Positions 1 through 12,395 are shown, counted from the first letter of the stretch. The stretch: DNA of 64,000 nucleotides from Pisaster brevispinus (GCA_023634235.1 JAMKCF010000001.1:7132758-7196757); one strand, 5' to 3'. A program made the numbers and translations. The notes: generated by a model from the letters alone, not told the origin.

Positions 1-393
1 GGATGTGATACCACGTCTTCATTCCATGGCAAAGGAAAGAAATCAGCATGGGAGGCATGGAACTGCTACCAAGATGTGACGCAAGCCTTTACTTACATGG
101 CACTCCATCCTTTCAAAGAGTTAAAGGTCAAAGCTCATCATTTCAAACTGCTTGAACATTTCACTAGGCTGGAATATGGTCCACTAGTGAGCAGAGTGAA
201 CAACACGCACCTACTCCAGAATAACAGCAAGTCATGGGTTCCTGTGTGGAACATGTTACCTGTTGCGTCCAAGGCATGCAGTGAACTAGTCAAATGTAGC
301 TGCAAGAGTCAAAGTGGTTGTGGTGCTAGGTGCTCATGCAGAAAAGCACATTGGAATTGCACTGAACTATGCAGTTGTAATTGTGAGAAGTAA
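1..393 (+). CDS. 3' end of GCDTTSSF-type repeat-associated protein
   Basis: The reading frame is open from the first base of the window to a TAA at 391-393, so the N-terminus lies upstream. The visible 130 residues begin with GCDTTSSFHGKGKKSAWEAW, a motif I know from many uncharacterised, multi-copy proteins of cnidarians, molluscs and echinoderms. They end in a cysteine-rich tail, CSCKSQSGCGARCSCRK followed by CTELCSCNC, which also closes those proteins and probably binds zinc. Function is unknown. The family behaves like a mobile-element gene rather than a single-copy host gene. No frameshift is visible. The stop falls just after the Cys tail, as in relatives, so the 3' end looks intact. 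Family assignment is from memory of the motif pattern. Confidence 0.75.
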   Translation, partial: GCDTTSSFHGKGKKSAWEAWNCYQDVTQAFTYMALHPFKELKVKAHHFKLLEHFTRLEYGPLVSRVNNTHLLQNNSKSWVPVWNMLPVASKACSELVKCSCKSQSGCGARCSCRKAHWNCTELCSCNCEK

Positions 394-559
394 GAAGACT
401 AACAATTCGTTAGAGTGGTATGTCTTATTCGTGTCAGCATGCTTTACATAATGAAAAACGGCCAAGCAGATGATTTGTACGAGAAAATATTAATTTTTAA
501 CATGTCGGTCATCCTAATATTGTGGAATTATAAAACAAACAAACATCTGCTTCTTTTCT

Positions 560-880
560 AAGTGGTACATTTGTATTCCTTGACCATGAAAAAGTATAGT
601 TGGACACCAACATGGTTTTCCTAAGTGACTTAGAAGCTGATATAATTATTGTTAAATCTGCGTTTTTACATGGCAGCCATCGTGAAAAAAACAAGATGGC
701 TGCTATATAAAAGAAAGAAACATTTGTAGCCTTTCTAAGAGGTACAGTTGTACTCCTTGACCATGAAAATGTATGTTAGGACACCATAATTTTGATCCTA
801 AGTGACTTAGAAGCTGAGATATTGGTAAATATGGGTTTTAAATGGCGACCATCTTGGAAATCCAAGATGGCTGCCATAAT
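560..880. repeat. two diverged tandem copies of a ~175-bp unit
   Basis: Two copies, about 562-705 and 738-878, share the blocks TAAGTGGTACATTTGTA / TAAGAGGTACAGTTGTA, CTCCTTGACCATGAAAA, CCTAAGTGACTTAGAAGCTG and AAGATGGCTGC. Each copy ends in an inverted ATGGC...CATC / AAGATGGCTGCC block. There is no coding sequence. It separates the 1-393 gene from the RPA-like gene. Confidence 0.6.
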
Positions 881-989
881 GCGTCTCGGGAAAGTGGTTC
901 CTATCAAAAATGCAAAGCTTAGGTAATAAGTAGCAAGTGGAAAAAATTTGGTGCTTTTGTCCGGAGTGTCCACATCCATTCGCTAAGCT

Positions 990-3107
990 GCCTGACTATA
1001 AAGAATGTCCCAAGAGAGCATCTCCTGGGAGCAGCTCTGCTTATTTCCAGTGAGTCAGAGTTGGTTTCAATTGGAGCCATACATGGTCGAGATGGCGTGG
1101 GAAAGGTTGTCAGTATTGAGGGGAGACTTGTGAGTGCATAATTACATCACATCAATCATTTTGAAGTTGGAAGTGATGTGTCAACATGGCTGTCCTGATT
1201 TGCAGGAGAGAATGGGGTGCTGTAGTCAGCATTTTTGGGGAAAGAGGGCAAAGGCAGGACACAAGTTTTTGGGTGTGAAACTCTTTTAATGGTGTGTTGA
1301 TTTTGCTTGAAATCTAACAGCAGTGCAGAGGAATTTTTGTACATGTGCATTCATGTTCAAAGCTTAGTGTCCTCATCTTATTCAAGTACCTGCATTAGTG
1401 ATGTTTAGATGAACTAATAGCAGTGTAAAAGTTCTGGAAACATCTTGGCAGAGCAGGAGCATATTATGCAGTTCTTACTTGTTTGACTAAGTTATGACTA
1501 AAGCTTTGTACCAAGTGTCGTGTCTGTATGTGTGGCTGGTGTTGCAATGGACTAAGTCCACAGTAAATGAGCAACACTGCTTTTGTTGAAATTGCTAGTA
1601 TAAATTTATTGTTAATATATTTTACAGGATGAAGTTGTGAAAACTGTGAAAGGAGTGCAGAGGGTGCGGAATATCAAAGTCACAGATAAAAGTGGTACAA
1701 TCAGGGTTGGGCTGTGGAACGACAAAGTAACCAGGCCTATAAAGGTTAGGGACAGGGTACGCATATCCCATGTATCACCAAAGATGAACGATTACTGGAA
1801 AGAATGGACTGTCTCCTCCACAACAAGCACAGGAATTGTGGTTAGTATTGTTTGGTATCTTTGCATAAATCAATGTGAGTGAAATAAGGCTGTCTGCAAA
1901 ATTTTATTAGTCAGTAATTCAGACTATGTTTAAAAATTAGAAGAGGTGGGCAGTGTGTAGAATTGAAAACAACTACAAGATAATACATTTCAGAGTGTAT
2001 TTTGGGATTTGTGTGATATTGCAAAATATGTCACTGAGATGTATGGTTGTTTTGTTTGAGTTATAACAATTTAAAATAGTTGGATCAGGAGCATATTAGT
2101 GGTATCAAAAGTTTATTTTTTTATTTATTTAACTGGATTTGATTGAAGGAATTTGTATCAAACAAGACACACTAGAGAAAACAAAGTTTTAACAAAAAAC
2201 TAAAATAAACAAGAATTGAAACAAGCTTAACTGTAAATATCAAAGGTGACAAAGTTATAAGACAAGACTTTGAAAAGAATGATGAAAACTGTGTATCAAA
2301 TATTTATTTGATAACAAACTAAACTTCAAGTTACTTCAATTAACATAAAAAATAAAGAATAAACAAACCAATACAGAAAAACCAAAAATGTAATGAGAAA
2401 GTCAAAGGAAAAGAATAAAATTATATGAAACAACCAAACAAAGCAAAATCATTGAAGAAAAACCCCCACACATTGTTAAATTTAATTGTAGAGCAGTTGA
2501 AGAGTAAGAGGAGAGGATTGATCTATAATGTGTTGCTTGCTCAGTTTGAATACTAGCAGTGATCAATATTTAGTTTATAAGTTGAATTATGTAATTGTGA
2601 AGAAAAAAAAATGAAAACATTTTGATAAATTAGCTTTGAAACAAACAAAAAGAAAGTCAATAAAAAAAATTATGGCAAAGTGTATGAATGTGTTATACAG
2701 TTTTGACAGTTTGTTTTCTTCTAATGCTGTTTTAACAGTACATTGTTATTGCAATACCATAACAGGTTGTGGCTGATGAATTGGCAGTTAATGTAATTGC
2801 TGTGGATGGTGAGACTGAGCAGTCATTCCAACTACTGTGTGAAGTACGGGAGGAACTGGTGACCTTACAGATTGGCAAGCCGATTGCTCACAAAATCTGG
2901 AAATGTGGCACTTCCGATGATATTATGAGAGCTTTGGTAGATAAGCAGGTCTACCAATTGACTGTTCAGGGATCAGTTATTCTCGGAGAGGTGGCTGGAG
3001 ATGACGCTGGTGTGGTAAAGTCAGCAGAGTTAAATGCAAAACTACAAGAAAACCCAACAGGAAAGTCATCAGGAAAGAGTAAGGCAAAAAAAGCACTAGA
3101 TTTTTAA
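990..3107 (+). CDS. RPA-like OB-fold single-stranded DNA-binding protein (spliced, 5' end uncertain)
   Basis: Three exons fit one protein. An exon ends at 1129 (frame ...SELVSIGAIHGRDGVGKVV..., donor GTGAGT). The next is 1628-1840 (acceptor TTTTACAG, donor GTTAGT, 71 codons). The last is 2766-3107 (acceptor AACAG, stop TAA). Both introns are phase 0. The middle exon has the strand pattern of an OB fold: a basic stretch, VTDKSGTIRVGLWNDKV, then RDRVRISHVSPKMNDYWKEW. This resembles DNA-binding domains of the RPA large subunit. The C-terminal exon, acidic then basic (GKSSGKSKAKKALDF), has no recognised motif. The first exon is open from about 920, but its start was not resolved. RPA-like genes are known cargo of Helitrons and this one may have that origin, though no Helitron end is seen nearby. 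A paralogous gene lies at 33.8-37.6 kb on the other strand. Confidence 0.6.
1841..2765 (+). other. intron of the RPA-like gene, AT-rich
   Basis: A stretch between donor GTTAGT at 1841 and acceptor AACAG at 2761-2765. It is rich in A-runs such as AAACAAACCAA and contains no supported exon or repeat. Confidence 0.5.
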
Positions 3108-5150
3108 TATTGTGTATTATAAGGTACTTTGATAAAAATGACGAGATGTTATTAACAATTCTGTAGCCCACAAAAAGAAATTGTAGGTTGGTGGAACATA
3201 AATGGATATGATTATTGTTAATTTGTGAAGTTTTTTTCTGGTTTTAAGTGTTTGTTTTTATGGTTTAAGATTGCACAGTTTCATGACTGCATTTAGAATC
3301 AGTGATGTGATTGGGGTTAAAATAAGTTAAATATAAAATATAAAAAGATAAAAAAAATAACAAAGTGAGAGTAAGATAATTTCACATTTTATACTTATGA
3401 AAATATTGGTTGTGAAAAAACAATCTTATTTTGCTACAAAAGTGTAACTAATTTAAAAGTTGTTGCAAAGGTTTCACACGAAGCCCCTAAAGGAACCTGA
3501 GTAGGAAAACAAATTGAGGAGTGAAAGAAAATTAACAGGTAAAACAAAATTGTCCATTTAAAAGTCTGAAGAAAAAAAGGGACAAAAAGAATTTTGTGAG
3601 TAAAAAAAGAATATATATCTTTTTTGCAAGTATAAATTTGGTGAGTGCTGTTTATTTGAAAGTGTGTGTTACTTTTTTTTCTTTTTCTTTTTTAAAATAT
3701 ATGTTTTGTGAGTTGTGTCCAATGCGCTCTGACATGTTGAGCACCCACCCCCGATGCATGCTGTGCACAGTTTCAAGATGCACTCTAAAAACAAGACTCA
3801 TCAAATAATACATATATAAAAAGACAAGATGTTTTTTTTCATGTACCTTTAGGGGCTCGTAGTTTCAGAATGTGGATGAGGAAAATAATAATGATTTATC
3901 AGAAATCTGTCATTTGGTTAAGGTTAAAAGAAGTTAAGTAGAAGTCAAAGAGTGAGTAAGTTAATTCCACATTAATATGTTGTATGTTTATGACAATTCT
4001 TGGTTGTGAAGAAACAACTATTTTGTTTAAAGGTATAAATACTTTTTTTATATATTTTTTTATAAAAGTTGTGGATGAGGAAAATTATTTTCAGTTGTTA
4101 CTAAGAAATAATCTTGGTTAAAGGAAGCTTTTAAAAGCCTGAAAGTAGGCTCTAAGATGATTATGGCTTTTTGTTGAGTTTTCATCAAGTATATTTTTTT
4201 TTGAGAGAAATCAAGGAATCCTGTTATTTTTGTTTTGTTTTGCATTGTATTGTAATGTAAAGTTATGGTGTGTGGGGGCTGTTGTATTCAGTGCTCCATT
4301 TTAGTTGTTTTGAGCTTGTTTGTTGTTTATAGTTGAACTTTTTGGCTGGAAATAATGAAGATGAGAATGCTCACATGCTGTGCAGTTGTGGGTTTGTTAT
4401 GCTGAATAATTGATTAAATTTGACATTTATGAAAAAGTGGTTTGTGTGTAACTTACTATTTATTTTTGACTGCATTTGGAGTTACAAGCAACCTTTTATA
4501 AGTAACCTTGGGCCTCAAATTTTTTGAAATAAGATATCCGAATCACAGATTGTGAGTGTGAGCTGTGCAGCACCGTAAATACTGATAAAATTTTGTAAAT
4601 TACTTTTTTTACATTTTTTTAAAATTATGCAATATTAACCTAACACCTTTTATAAGTAGGAAATGCAGCAGGTCGACAAAACAAATAAGGGCACTGCCAT
4701 ATACCATAGTGGTTTATGCATACTTATTTGCAGGAATGTCGCTCATTCATAGCCATAGCTTGTAACAATGTTACACACAAATATTCAAAATAGTGATGAA
4801 TTTGTTGGAAACGAAGCAACAAATCAAGGGATGTACTTTTGTTAATAGATTATACAAAGTTAGCAGAAATGTTGAATTTGGACACAAACTCATTAACACA
4901 AATCAATGTTTTTGCTAACATTGTCAATGCCATGCCCCAACAAGTTCGGTTTGTTTATCAATAATGGAACGGTCGCGCGAGATCGAATCCCATGCTTAGC
5001 GACGGAAATGGCAATGCGTTTTTTGGTAGTGATGGCCTCGTTACCTCAGATACCCCCTTTTTCGATCTCGTCGTTACCACGATCGAGCACAGCAAGGCAT
5101 CCTTTTATCTGGGAAAGAAAAAGATGTACACCACTGTAAACGAGGTTGCT
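3108..5150. other. AT-rich intergenic DNA with a diverged internal duplication
   Basis: No gene is supported. Segments around 3270-3450 and 3890-4045 look like diverged copies: both run GTTAAAATAAGTTAA-like, GAGTGAG/GAGAGTAAG, TTCACATT, then TTGGTTGTGAAAAAACAA / TTGGTTGTGAAGAAACAA. Further copies or decay products may extend to 4450. The short ORFs here are not conserved-looking. Confidence 0.4.
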
Positions 5151-5164
5151 CTAGTGCAGTCCGG

Positions 5165-5225
5165 TGTAATTCCAAATATGGCAAGTAATTACTCTCACGT
5201 GGTTTTGATCCACCAATCAGCGTTC
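5165..5225 (+). promoter_or_regulatory. putative promoter module: CArG box, E-box, CCAAT box
   Basis: A perfect SRF-type CArG box CCAAATATGG lies at 5172-5181, an E-box CACGTG at 5196-5201 and a CCAAT box at 5213-5217 followed by CAGCG. The order and the flanks ATTCCAAATATGGCA and CCAATCAGCG recur at 11.09-11.15 kb in front of the minus-strand gene. CpG density also rises here. It would drive the HIRAN-domain gene downstream on the plus strand. Function is inferred from motifs only. Confidence 0.45.
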
Positions 5226-6066
5226 TCTAAATTGACCGGAGGTCAGTTATGCGATTGTTTGTGTTGTGTTGTTATGTACTCCACCGAATTTGATACACTG
5301 ACACATGCACACGCGCACGCATGTAATGCATGTACAGATAGAATGCAATGCCGACATACACGTACACAATTCACTGCCCAAGATTGACGACTGACTTTTC
5401 ATTTACTTTTCTTCGCTGGTTCGAGTTTTGTATTAACACATGCATGCCATGCCACATCCTCAGCAAAAATACTGCAACCAGCTCAACCAATTTAGTCTTT
5501 TGAAGGGATGGGGTGACATCGTTCCCATGACGTTAATTTCATCAATAAACGGGTAACGGAATGTTTTACAGTTTCAATTTTATACCACTACACTGTACAC
5601 GTGTCACATGGACTAAAAAAAATGTTTACCATTGACGCTAAATACAAAATGTCGTTGCAACGGTACATCTTACATGTCTTATCGATCGTTCAAACGCTAC
5701 ATTTTATCGATGACACTGATGTTTTTTGTTGTCTGACACATTTGACATGTTCTCATTTGAGGAAAAAATTTCAATTGTCATTGCTTACTTATAATAAAAG
5801 TTATAAGTTATAACTTATATCATCATTGGATAGGCCTAGTTTCGAACAATCTTTAACTTTAAGTCATTGTAAGTGGTAACAATTCATACATTGTGTGTGA
5901 ATTTAAAATGACTCATGATGTAGGCAAAGCAAAGCACGTTTAAGATTAATGTTCACATTTTTTATCATGACATGGCATAAGTGTCAGAATAGTTTTCTAT
6001 AATATAGTAGGTTAAGTACTGTATGTCATCTTTTGTTTTCTTTTTTAAAATCTTTCTTACATCCAG

Positions 6067-6511
6067 ATATCACCATTTCCACAATAGGCCGTACCACCCC
6101 AATACTGATGGCCCCGCAGAATTTGTGATGACTTTTGTTCGGGAGCCAACCAACAGAGTTGACCCTCGTGCAGTAAAAGTTATTGCACCACCCCTCGACC
6201 AAATAGAAAGACGACTGCACTACCAGCTCACCCGAGGCCCACCTCATCCTCAGCTCGTCCGGAATGTTGCTGGCCAAGATATTGGACGCGTTCCAAGGGA
6301 GCTAGCACACATTATTTCAGAGGGTTTAAGAACAGGGGATATTCGAAGGGGATTAGCTGTTTATACTGGAGATATAATTGATGGGGGGACTGCAAGGGGT
6401 GGGGGGCCGCAGCTGAAATGTGCATATCAGTTGCACATAGTGTCTTACGACAAGGCTGAACAACTGGCGAGAGTGATATTGCCACTTGTAGATAACAATA
6501 TCTGGATGTAG
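6067..6511 (+). CDS. HIRAN-domain protein, terminal exon
   Basis: The exon probably starts after the acceptor TTACATCCAG at 6066, although an in-frame ATG at 6023 could serve as a start. It encodes about 148 residues ending in TAG. Motifs match a HIRAN domain: FVREPTNRVDPRAVKVI (family pattern: REP-N-x-x-DP-x-A-x-x-V), then GQDIGRVPRELAHIISEGL (family pattern: G-x-x-G-x-x-PRE-A). HIRAN domains bind DNA ends in HLTF/Rad5-type ATPases. Here no helicase follows, so this is a stand-alone HIRAN protein. Such small HIRAN proteins are common in repeat-rich invertebrate genomes. A 5' exon must lie between the promoter at 5.2 kb and 6.06 kb but was not identified. A G11 run follows the stop at 6542. 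Confidence 0.65.
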
Positions 6512-7509
6512 TCATGGAAGTTAAGGGTATCTTGCTATGGTGGGGGGGGGGGGCAAACAAAAACAATTAAACTGGAATCTATTCAGATATTGTCTTTCTT
6601 TTTTTTATTATATGCAACTTTTATTTGATACAACTCCAACTTCTTTTGTAAATCAGAGTTACCCGTTTCATGTTTTGTAAACGAACACAAACCTTATGTT
6701 ATTTTTTTTGTAAAAACAGTATTACCCGTAGCATGGTCTGTAAAATGAACACACACCTTTTGTTATTGCATCAGATAAACAAATCTGTACTGTTACTTGC
6801 TTCGATCAATTCAGTAAAGCATGCTTCTCGTTGCAGGTATTCACAGAACCTGGTGTTCAGAATAAAATTTAAAAAAAATTAAAAAATAACATCAATTGGC
6901 TGGCAGCTCTACTAAATGACAGCCCTTACCTTTAGTATAATTTTTTACTTATGTTTTGAAAAAAGCTGCTGGTGAATTTTAATGAGCAAGTTTTGGTTTA
7001 TACACACATGTACATTGAATTGTACTCTGTAAACTTTTACAACATATTAAATAATGTGCATCTTTGGTAGGCTATTAAATATTGACAGTGACAATGAAAA
7101 TGTATTGCATATCCTGTGTAGTTATGGCAACTTAAACTTAATAGAGATAAATGGTTAACATTCACATATACTTCTAACAATAAATTACATAGAAATGAAA
7201 AGACTAATAATATATTAGTTTACGGTTATAAAAGAAAGCACATTAAGTGGTGGTAAAAAAAATAGTAGCACCCCCATAGGTGCTCAAATTATGTGTCACA
7301 GACTTTGGCAAGTGGTTTGATAATAACACATGTTAGTTAGGCAAGTGTTCTGATCATAGTACAAACTGTACTATGCATTGCATTGTTTACATCTAATTGA
7401 AAGCATTTAACTTAAAAAACTTTGGCAACATGGCAAATTGAATGAGTTTAAGGAATGTAACATAATTGTAGTGGCAAATGCAGGCAGTTAAACAAATTAT
7501 ATGATGAAT
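6512..7509. other. intergenic, AT-rich
   Basis: The DNA between the HIRAN stop and the convergent minus-strand gene contains a G-run (6542-6553) and AT-rich sequence. I see no coding region, tRNA or repeat. Confidence 0.4.
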
Positions 7510-10500
7510 TTATATGGCACTGAGAGGTGCATCTAAACCATGTGATGATACCTCATAATTAAGTACTTGTGAACGTATTTCATTCAAAATTTCAATAGTG
7601 ATTGCTTTTGTGGCACGGGACAGTCTATCAGAGAATGATTTGCGGTTAGATGGAGGAAAAGTTGAAAGAAGGATGGATGCTTCTGACTTGAGGTCTGCAA
7701 TTGTTTTATTATGGTCTAAACTTGCAATCCTCTCCTCTTCTTTAGTAATGTACAACACATGTTGAGACATGTGATCTGGATGTACACCCTTTAAGAAAAA
7801 ATCAGTGAGCAAATTCCGAAACCGCAGTCGGCCATTTTTGTTGAAATCGATAACAGCGTCACACAAAGGCTGTTTTTGTAGAGAAACTAAGCCTCTGTTT
7901 GGTTGGGGCTTGCAGTATTCCTTGGTAGCCAATTTGAGTCTAAAGTCTTCAACCTCGTCCCTAAAATTTGGCCTGTTTCGAGGCCCACTTGCCGCATTCT
8001 CTAGAGAAAGAAGGTTGAAGACTTTAGCTCTCACATCTGACAAGGTATCATGGTTTCTTATTACATTTTCCCAAGCAGAGGAATTTGGAGTGCCCCCAAT
8101 CCAACTTTTGACAGACTTGTTGTACTCCAACACAAAATCTACCGGACCTAGAAATGGCCTCAATACTCTCAAGTACTGATTTAAGTAAAGGAGGATATTT
8201 TAAGCGATCAAAGCTATCGTATCCGATCAAAAGTTGATACGTGGGGTGTCTTCGGCCAAACCACATTGGCATAAAAAACATCCTTCCAGCAAGAATTTTT
8301 GTAACATCATTTACCCTTACACCTTCTCTGAAAAGGATAAGACTTTCACAGTGTACAAGGACATTTCGGACAATGAATTCTAGTGTTTTATCATCAGCCA
8401 TGGAATCATTAAGCCATGTCCAGAAACCACTTACACTGTTGCTGTCTGGCTGATCAATGAGAAAGTGAAAGAGAATTTGACTCCACAAAGCATTCCGAAA
8501 TTTCAGCATATTATCCCAAGCTTGATGATGGTCCTTGCAGCCTTTCATGAAATCAAGAGCTTTATCTGACTTATATCCCTGCGACAAAGCAAAGTCACGG
8601 TATATTACATTCCAGTAGCATGACGAAAATGAGCGGAGCATATTCATTTCCTCATGCCCATAACCCACCCTCAGAAGTACCCAACCAAATTCCTCTTCCT
8701 TGGAAATTAACTTTCTTATTAATCCAGTGGGAAGCCCATCACAACGAATAACCCATTCCCGTACCCCCTCCCCCCCGTATTGTTTAAGTCCCGCATGCTT
8801 GCCTATGGCCCTCAAAACCTCTCTTATTGCATCAAAGCTGCAAGGATTCACAAAAACTGGGTCAATAAGCATTACTTTTGGGGAATGGGATTTTGAAGTC
8901 GGCTCCTCAACATGCTCTGTGGTTTGGCGGAAAACGACCTCATGAAATTTCAAATTGAATTTGGGGTTTTCAGGGGTTGGAAGCCTAGTCCCAATTCCGT
9001 CATCTGGCTTTCTAGCTTTGGCCATCCAAACACCGCACTCTATACATTTTCTTTTGTTATCTTTTTTAGGGTGTTTGAAGTCGCAAGAGGGACAGACATC
9101 AAAATCTTTCATTTTCTGCAATTTCTCTTCAAAATCTTTTGTATTTTGACGTTGTAGAAGAGAGTGAATAAATTTGGATTGGCTTGCATGCAACAGCGCC
9201 TTGTGGACTTCACTTAGGTTGATTATTTGTTCAATTTGGTCGATTTGGGGAAGGAAGAATTTGGCTGGTTATAGGTCTGGGTCTTCCTGCATACGATTTT
9301 CGGGTAAATGTTGAATTACAATTATTGTTGTGAAAATTTCGAGGGTTTGTTTGTTTCCCTTTCTACATAACCAGGTTCGATGCAGTTTTTGTTCATTATC
9401 AAAAGCATACTAAAGAAGTCCACAAGGTGCTGCTTCACATTTACCAGACAGCCCATTCAACATTTTCAAGGTGGTATTATAATTCCCTGCTGGGGTAAAA
9501 TGTGAAACAATGTCTGAAACCAATCTACTTTGAGCTATTGAATATAATACTGTGACTACTAGGTTGCGGCTTTGTAATTCATCCTCGACAGAAAAACTTT
9601 TGATGCTTTTAAGGAAATCGCTGTTGCTCCCTTTGCCACGTAATTCTTCAATATCATCATGTATATTTTTGGCTTCAGCGCTAGCGATGTCCTTAATAGC
9701 AGCAACTCGTTTGTCTTGAGTGTCATACTTTTGTTCCAACTTCTCCTCTAGTTCCCGGATCCTTTCTTTCAGTGTTTGGCAGTTGGCACATTGCAGACTG
9801 TGTTCATGTTTTCGGATTGAGGTCTGTGACTGTGAGCAACTGGAAGACGACGTCGAGGGCTGCAAAATTTCAAACAGTAACAGAACCTAAAAATCTACCA
9901 GAAAAGGTGTCACAATAGCAAACTTGATTTGCTTGAGCATTCCAATGCTGCAATTGACATGTTTAAGTATGTTTGTGATTGCCTTTTTTCCCAAGAATTA
10001 TTACTAAGTAACACTAACAGTCAAAGCACAACTCAATAAAATCCTTACCAGATTGAACAACTGTCTTTTCATTGTCAGTGTCGATATCAGTGATGGATGG
10101 TGTAGTCGGAACGCCTGGTTTTTGTGGCGAAACATGTTTTCGCTTTCTTCCTCTCTAAAATTAAAGATTGTAAATTTGTTAAAACAATTTTTCTTAATAA
10201 CAATGTTTGATATTAAAATTGCCTTCAATTATTTGACAAAAATGTGAAAGAATTTTGATTAAATAGCTTATCATGCTTGTCGCATTCTCATTTTCATTGG
10301 GACAACTAACATGTAAACAACACTAGCACTGCACACACTGTATACAAGCAGTGCATGTATTGTAGCTGTAAACCCAGACCAGAGCAATATTTTCGAAAAC
10401 ACATGACATGATGAATTTTAGGCAAATTTTACAAATAACAAGTTTAATTTTATCAAAGACAGTTAAGAGTAATAACTAATAAGAATATAAAAACAAAAGA

Positions 10501-10843
10501 AACATTTTCCTACCGTTTGTGGCTCAAATCCCTCTTCAGCGAGTGACAAACATTGCACACAAACTCGAGCCTTCTCATCGAGTCCGAGTTTGGCACGGAC
10601 AGGTTGCCGCACATACCGGGCCAATTGCGGGGGAACACTACCGTCGGAGTGCGCTGCATGCCCATGCGTCGGGGCTGAGCATTTTGGGACCTCTTGAAAA
10701 AAGCCCTTTTTATCCCTAAAATGACAACTCCCGACGCATACAAGCAAAATGCCCAGCAACAGCAGAACGCCAAGCACTCCGACAATTTCGGGAAAGGTAC
10801 GATGTTCCTGATGTTGAAGGTGTCCCCCCGCAATGGACGGCAT
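7510..10843 (-). pseudogene. multi-exon gene of an uncharacterised invertebrate repeat family, one frameshift
   Basis: Minus-strand exons: about 10843-10514 (a C-x2-C in ARVCVQCLSLAEE, donor GTAGG); 10154-10049 (basic RGRKRKHVSPQKPG); 9859-9445 (Ser-rich start, C-x2-C in LQCANCQT, coiled coil KERIRELEEKLEQKYDTQDK); 9264-7510. The 9445/9264 junction is phase-consistent. The 10049/9859 junction is not, so a boundary is misplaced or a base is lost. The last exon has a zinc-ribbon-like CPSCDFKH...RKCIECGVWM, then CDGLP, VLLRVGYGHEEMNML, YRDFALSQGYKS and DHHQAW. I associate the CDG-x-P / G-x-G-H-x-EMNM pattern with widespread unannotated cnidarian and echinoderm proteins that may be transposase-like; this is not proven. 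The C-terminal part (GPVDFVLEYNKSVKSWIGG onward) is in another frame. A single-base shift near 8140-8150 splits the protein. The hydrophobic N-terminal stretch may be mis-started. Confidence 0.55.
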
Positions 10844-11047
10844 TGCAACAGTCTACCTTTCCAAAAATGGCTGACGTGTGATGGTGAATTACATGCAATC
10901 GCCTCGGTAGGGAAAAAAAAATACCTTTACCATTTTGACCCGGAAGGTTCCAAGTCTCTATTCACATGTAAAAAAAATTCTGACGGTATCATTAATATTA
11001 ATAGCCTAGGTCAAATGTGGTCTTTTATTGCCATTGCATTTACACAC

Positions 11048-11145
11048 ACCCGGAAGTAGACTTGATTTTATGACGTCATTTTCTAGCGCGCTGATTGGAC
11101 GAGTGATATCATGTCATAAATAATCATGATATGCCATATTTGGAA
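11048..11145 (-). promoter_or_regulatory. promoter of the 7.5-10.8 kb gene: ETS, CRE, CCAAT and CArG motifs
   Basis: Upstream of the minus-strand gene there is an ETS-like CCGGAAGT (11050-11057), a perfect palindromic CRE TGACGTCA (11071-11078), an inverted CCAAT box ATTGG (11094-11098) and a perfect CArG box CCATATTTGG (11134-11143). Read on the minus strand, the CArG-then-CCAAT order and flanks match the module at 5.17-5.22 kb. The region is CpG-richer than its surroundings. Motif-based inference. Confidence 0.45.
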
Positions 11146-12395
11146 TTCACTGCGACTGTAGCGCATGCTACTGGTTTTATGGTTGACCTCGTCTGACCTG
11201 CAGCCGCAGGCCGGCGAGCAATTTGTTTTAGTACTACACGCTGGCTAAGGGGTCAACAGTGAAGGGATACGGGAAAGCGCCCATACCTTATGCGTGTTTG
11301 CCATAGCCAGAGTGTGGTATGGGAAAAAATTGGCGCAGGGTGGATTGTGTGTGCGATCGACCCGTATAAAAGACTACCCGTCCGTAAGTGCATGACCTCG
11401 AAGGCCGCCCTGCATTGCTACTACTGTATGTACGACGTGTGTGTACAACGAACTTCTAATTACAACTACACCGACGGACACCGATCGCTGGTCTCTTGCT
11501 CTATGCTATTCTCTATAATCAGTCTAGGAGAGTTGCATTAACAACATTACTCATTAGTGCATAGCTGGCTGGTTGAATCTTTGTCTTGATTTGTTCATGG
11601 TGAGGAAGGGAATTTTAACCAATAATGTGTAATTGTGTTGAAAACGATTTTAATTATTGTTAACATGGTTAACTAAACTTGAATTGAATGTAATGTCATG
11701 TAGCACTGCTGTACTGTGTGAGGCCTAGCAGCGTCCTCAGCTGGGAGTGGGAATTGGTTTTTCTTTGTTTATGTATGTTTACCCTAGCCCCATAATATGC
11801 ACTGCAGTGACCAACGGTGGGCCTACTCACTATACTATTTACTAATCTATAGTAATATATTACTTTTATTAGCACCCATAGGAGAGAAAGGACGACTTTG
11901 GCTGATTTGTCAGGACGAAATGAGGATGTTTTCAGTTTAGGCTACATTGCATAACATTAACATAATTAATGATGCCTCCTCCATCATCATCATGCTATTG
12001 CTAGTGTATGTTTATTTGAGCATCTAATAATACATTGAGTACTTATGTATAGTTACTTTCTTAGTAATACTATAGTTGGCCTGCTAAAATCATAGTACAT
12101 AAATTGAAGTTAGAACTAGTACTAAAATACTACTTCAGCAGTACATGTAAATACATTTCTTGTTGAGGTTATTAGCAAACATATGACAGATTTTTGTTAA
12201 TGGCTTTGAATTGTAGAAATCATGGTGTGGTCTGTGAAATAAATTGATAGAAAAGACAGATTTATTTTGCTTGTCAACAAAAGCTTAGAGCCTTTTTTCT
12301 ATTTTACTCAATTTATTTCTTTGACAAACAAAATTAATTAAATAAGATTTTATGATAACATGCAAAAAACAAGTAAGAAATGATATGTCCTTCAG
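11146..12395. other. intergenic: CpG-richer then AT-rich
   Basis: 11146-11500 is relatively GC/CpG-rich and could hold the other side of a bidirectional promoter. From 11550 the DNA is AT-rich. No exon with convincing junctions was found. Confidence 0.35.

Noticed and set aside
4992..5387. 131-residue plus-strand ORF as a first exon of the HIRAN gene
   Set aside because: No donor in it matches the phase needed at 6067, and it overlaps the CArG/CCAAT promoter module.
10694..11059. Plus-strand ORF opposite the minus gene
   Set aside because: It is the shadow of the first minus exon and its promoter. The low-complexity QQQQNAK stretch is antisense of a Leu-rich segment.
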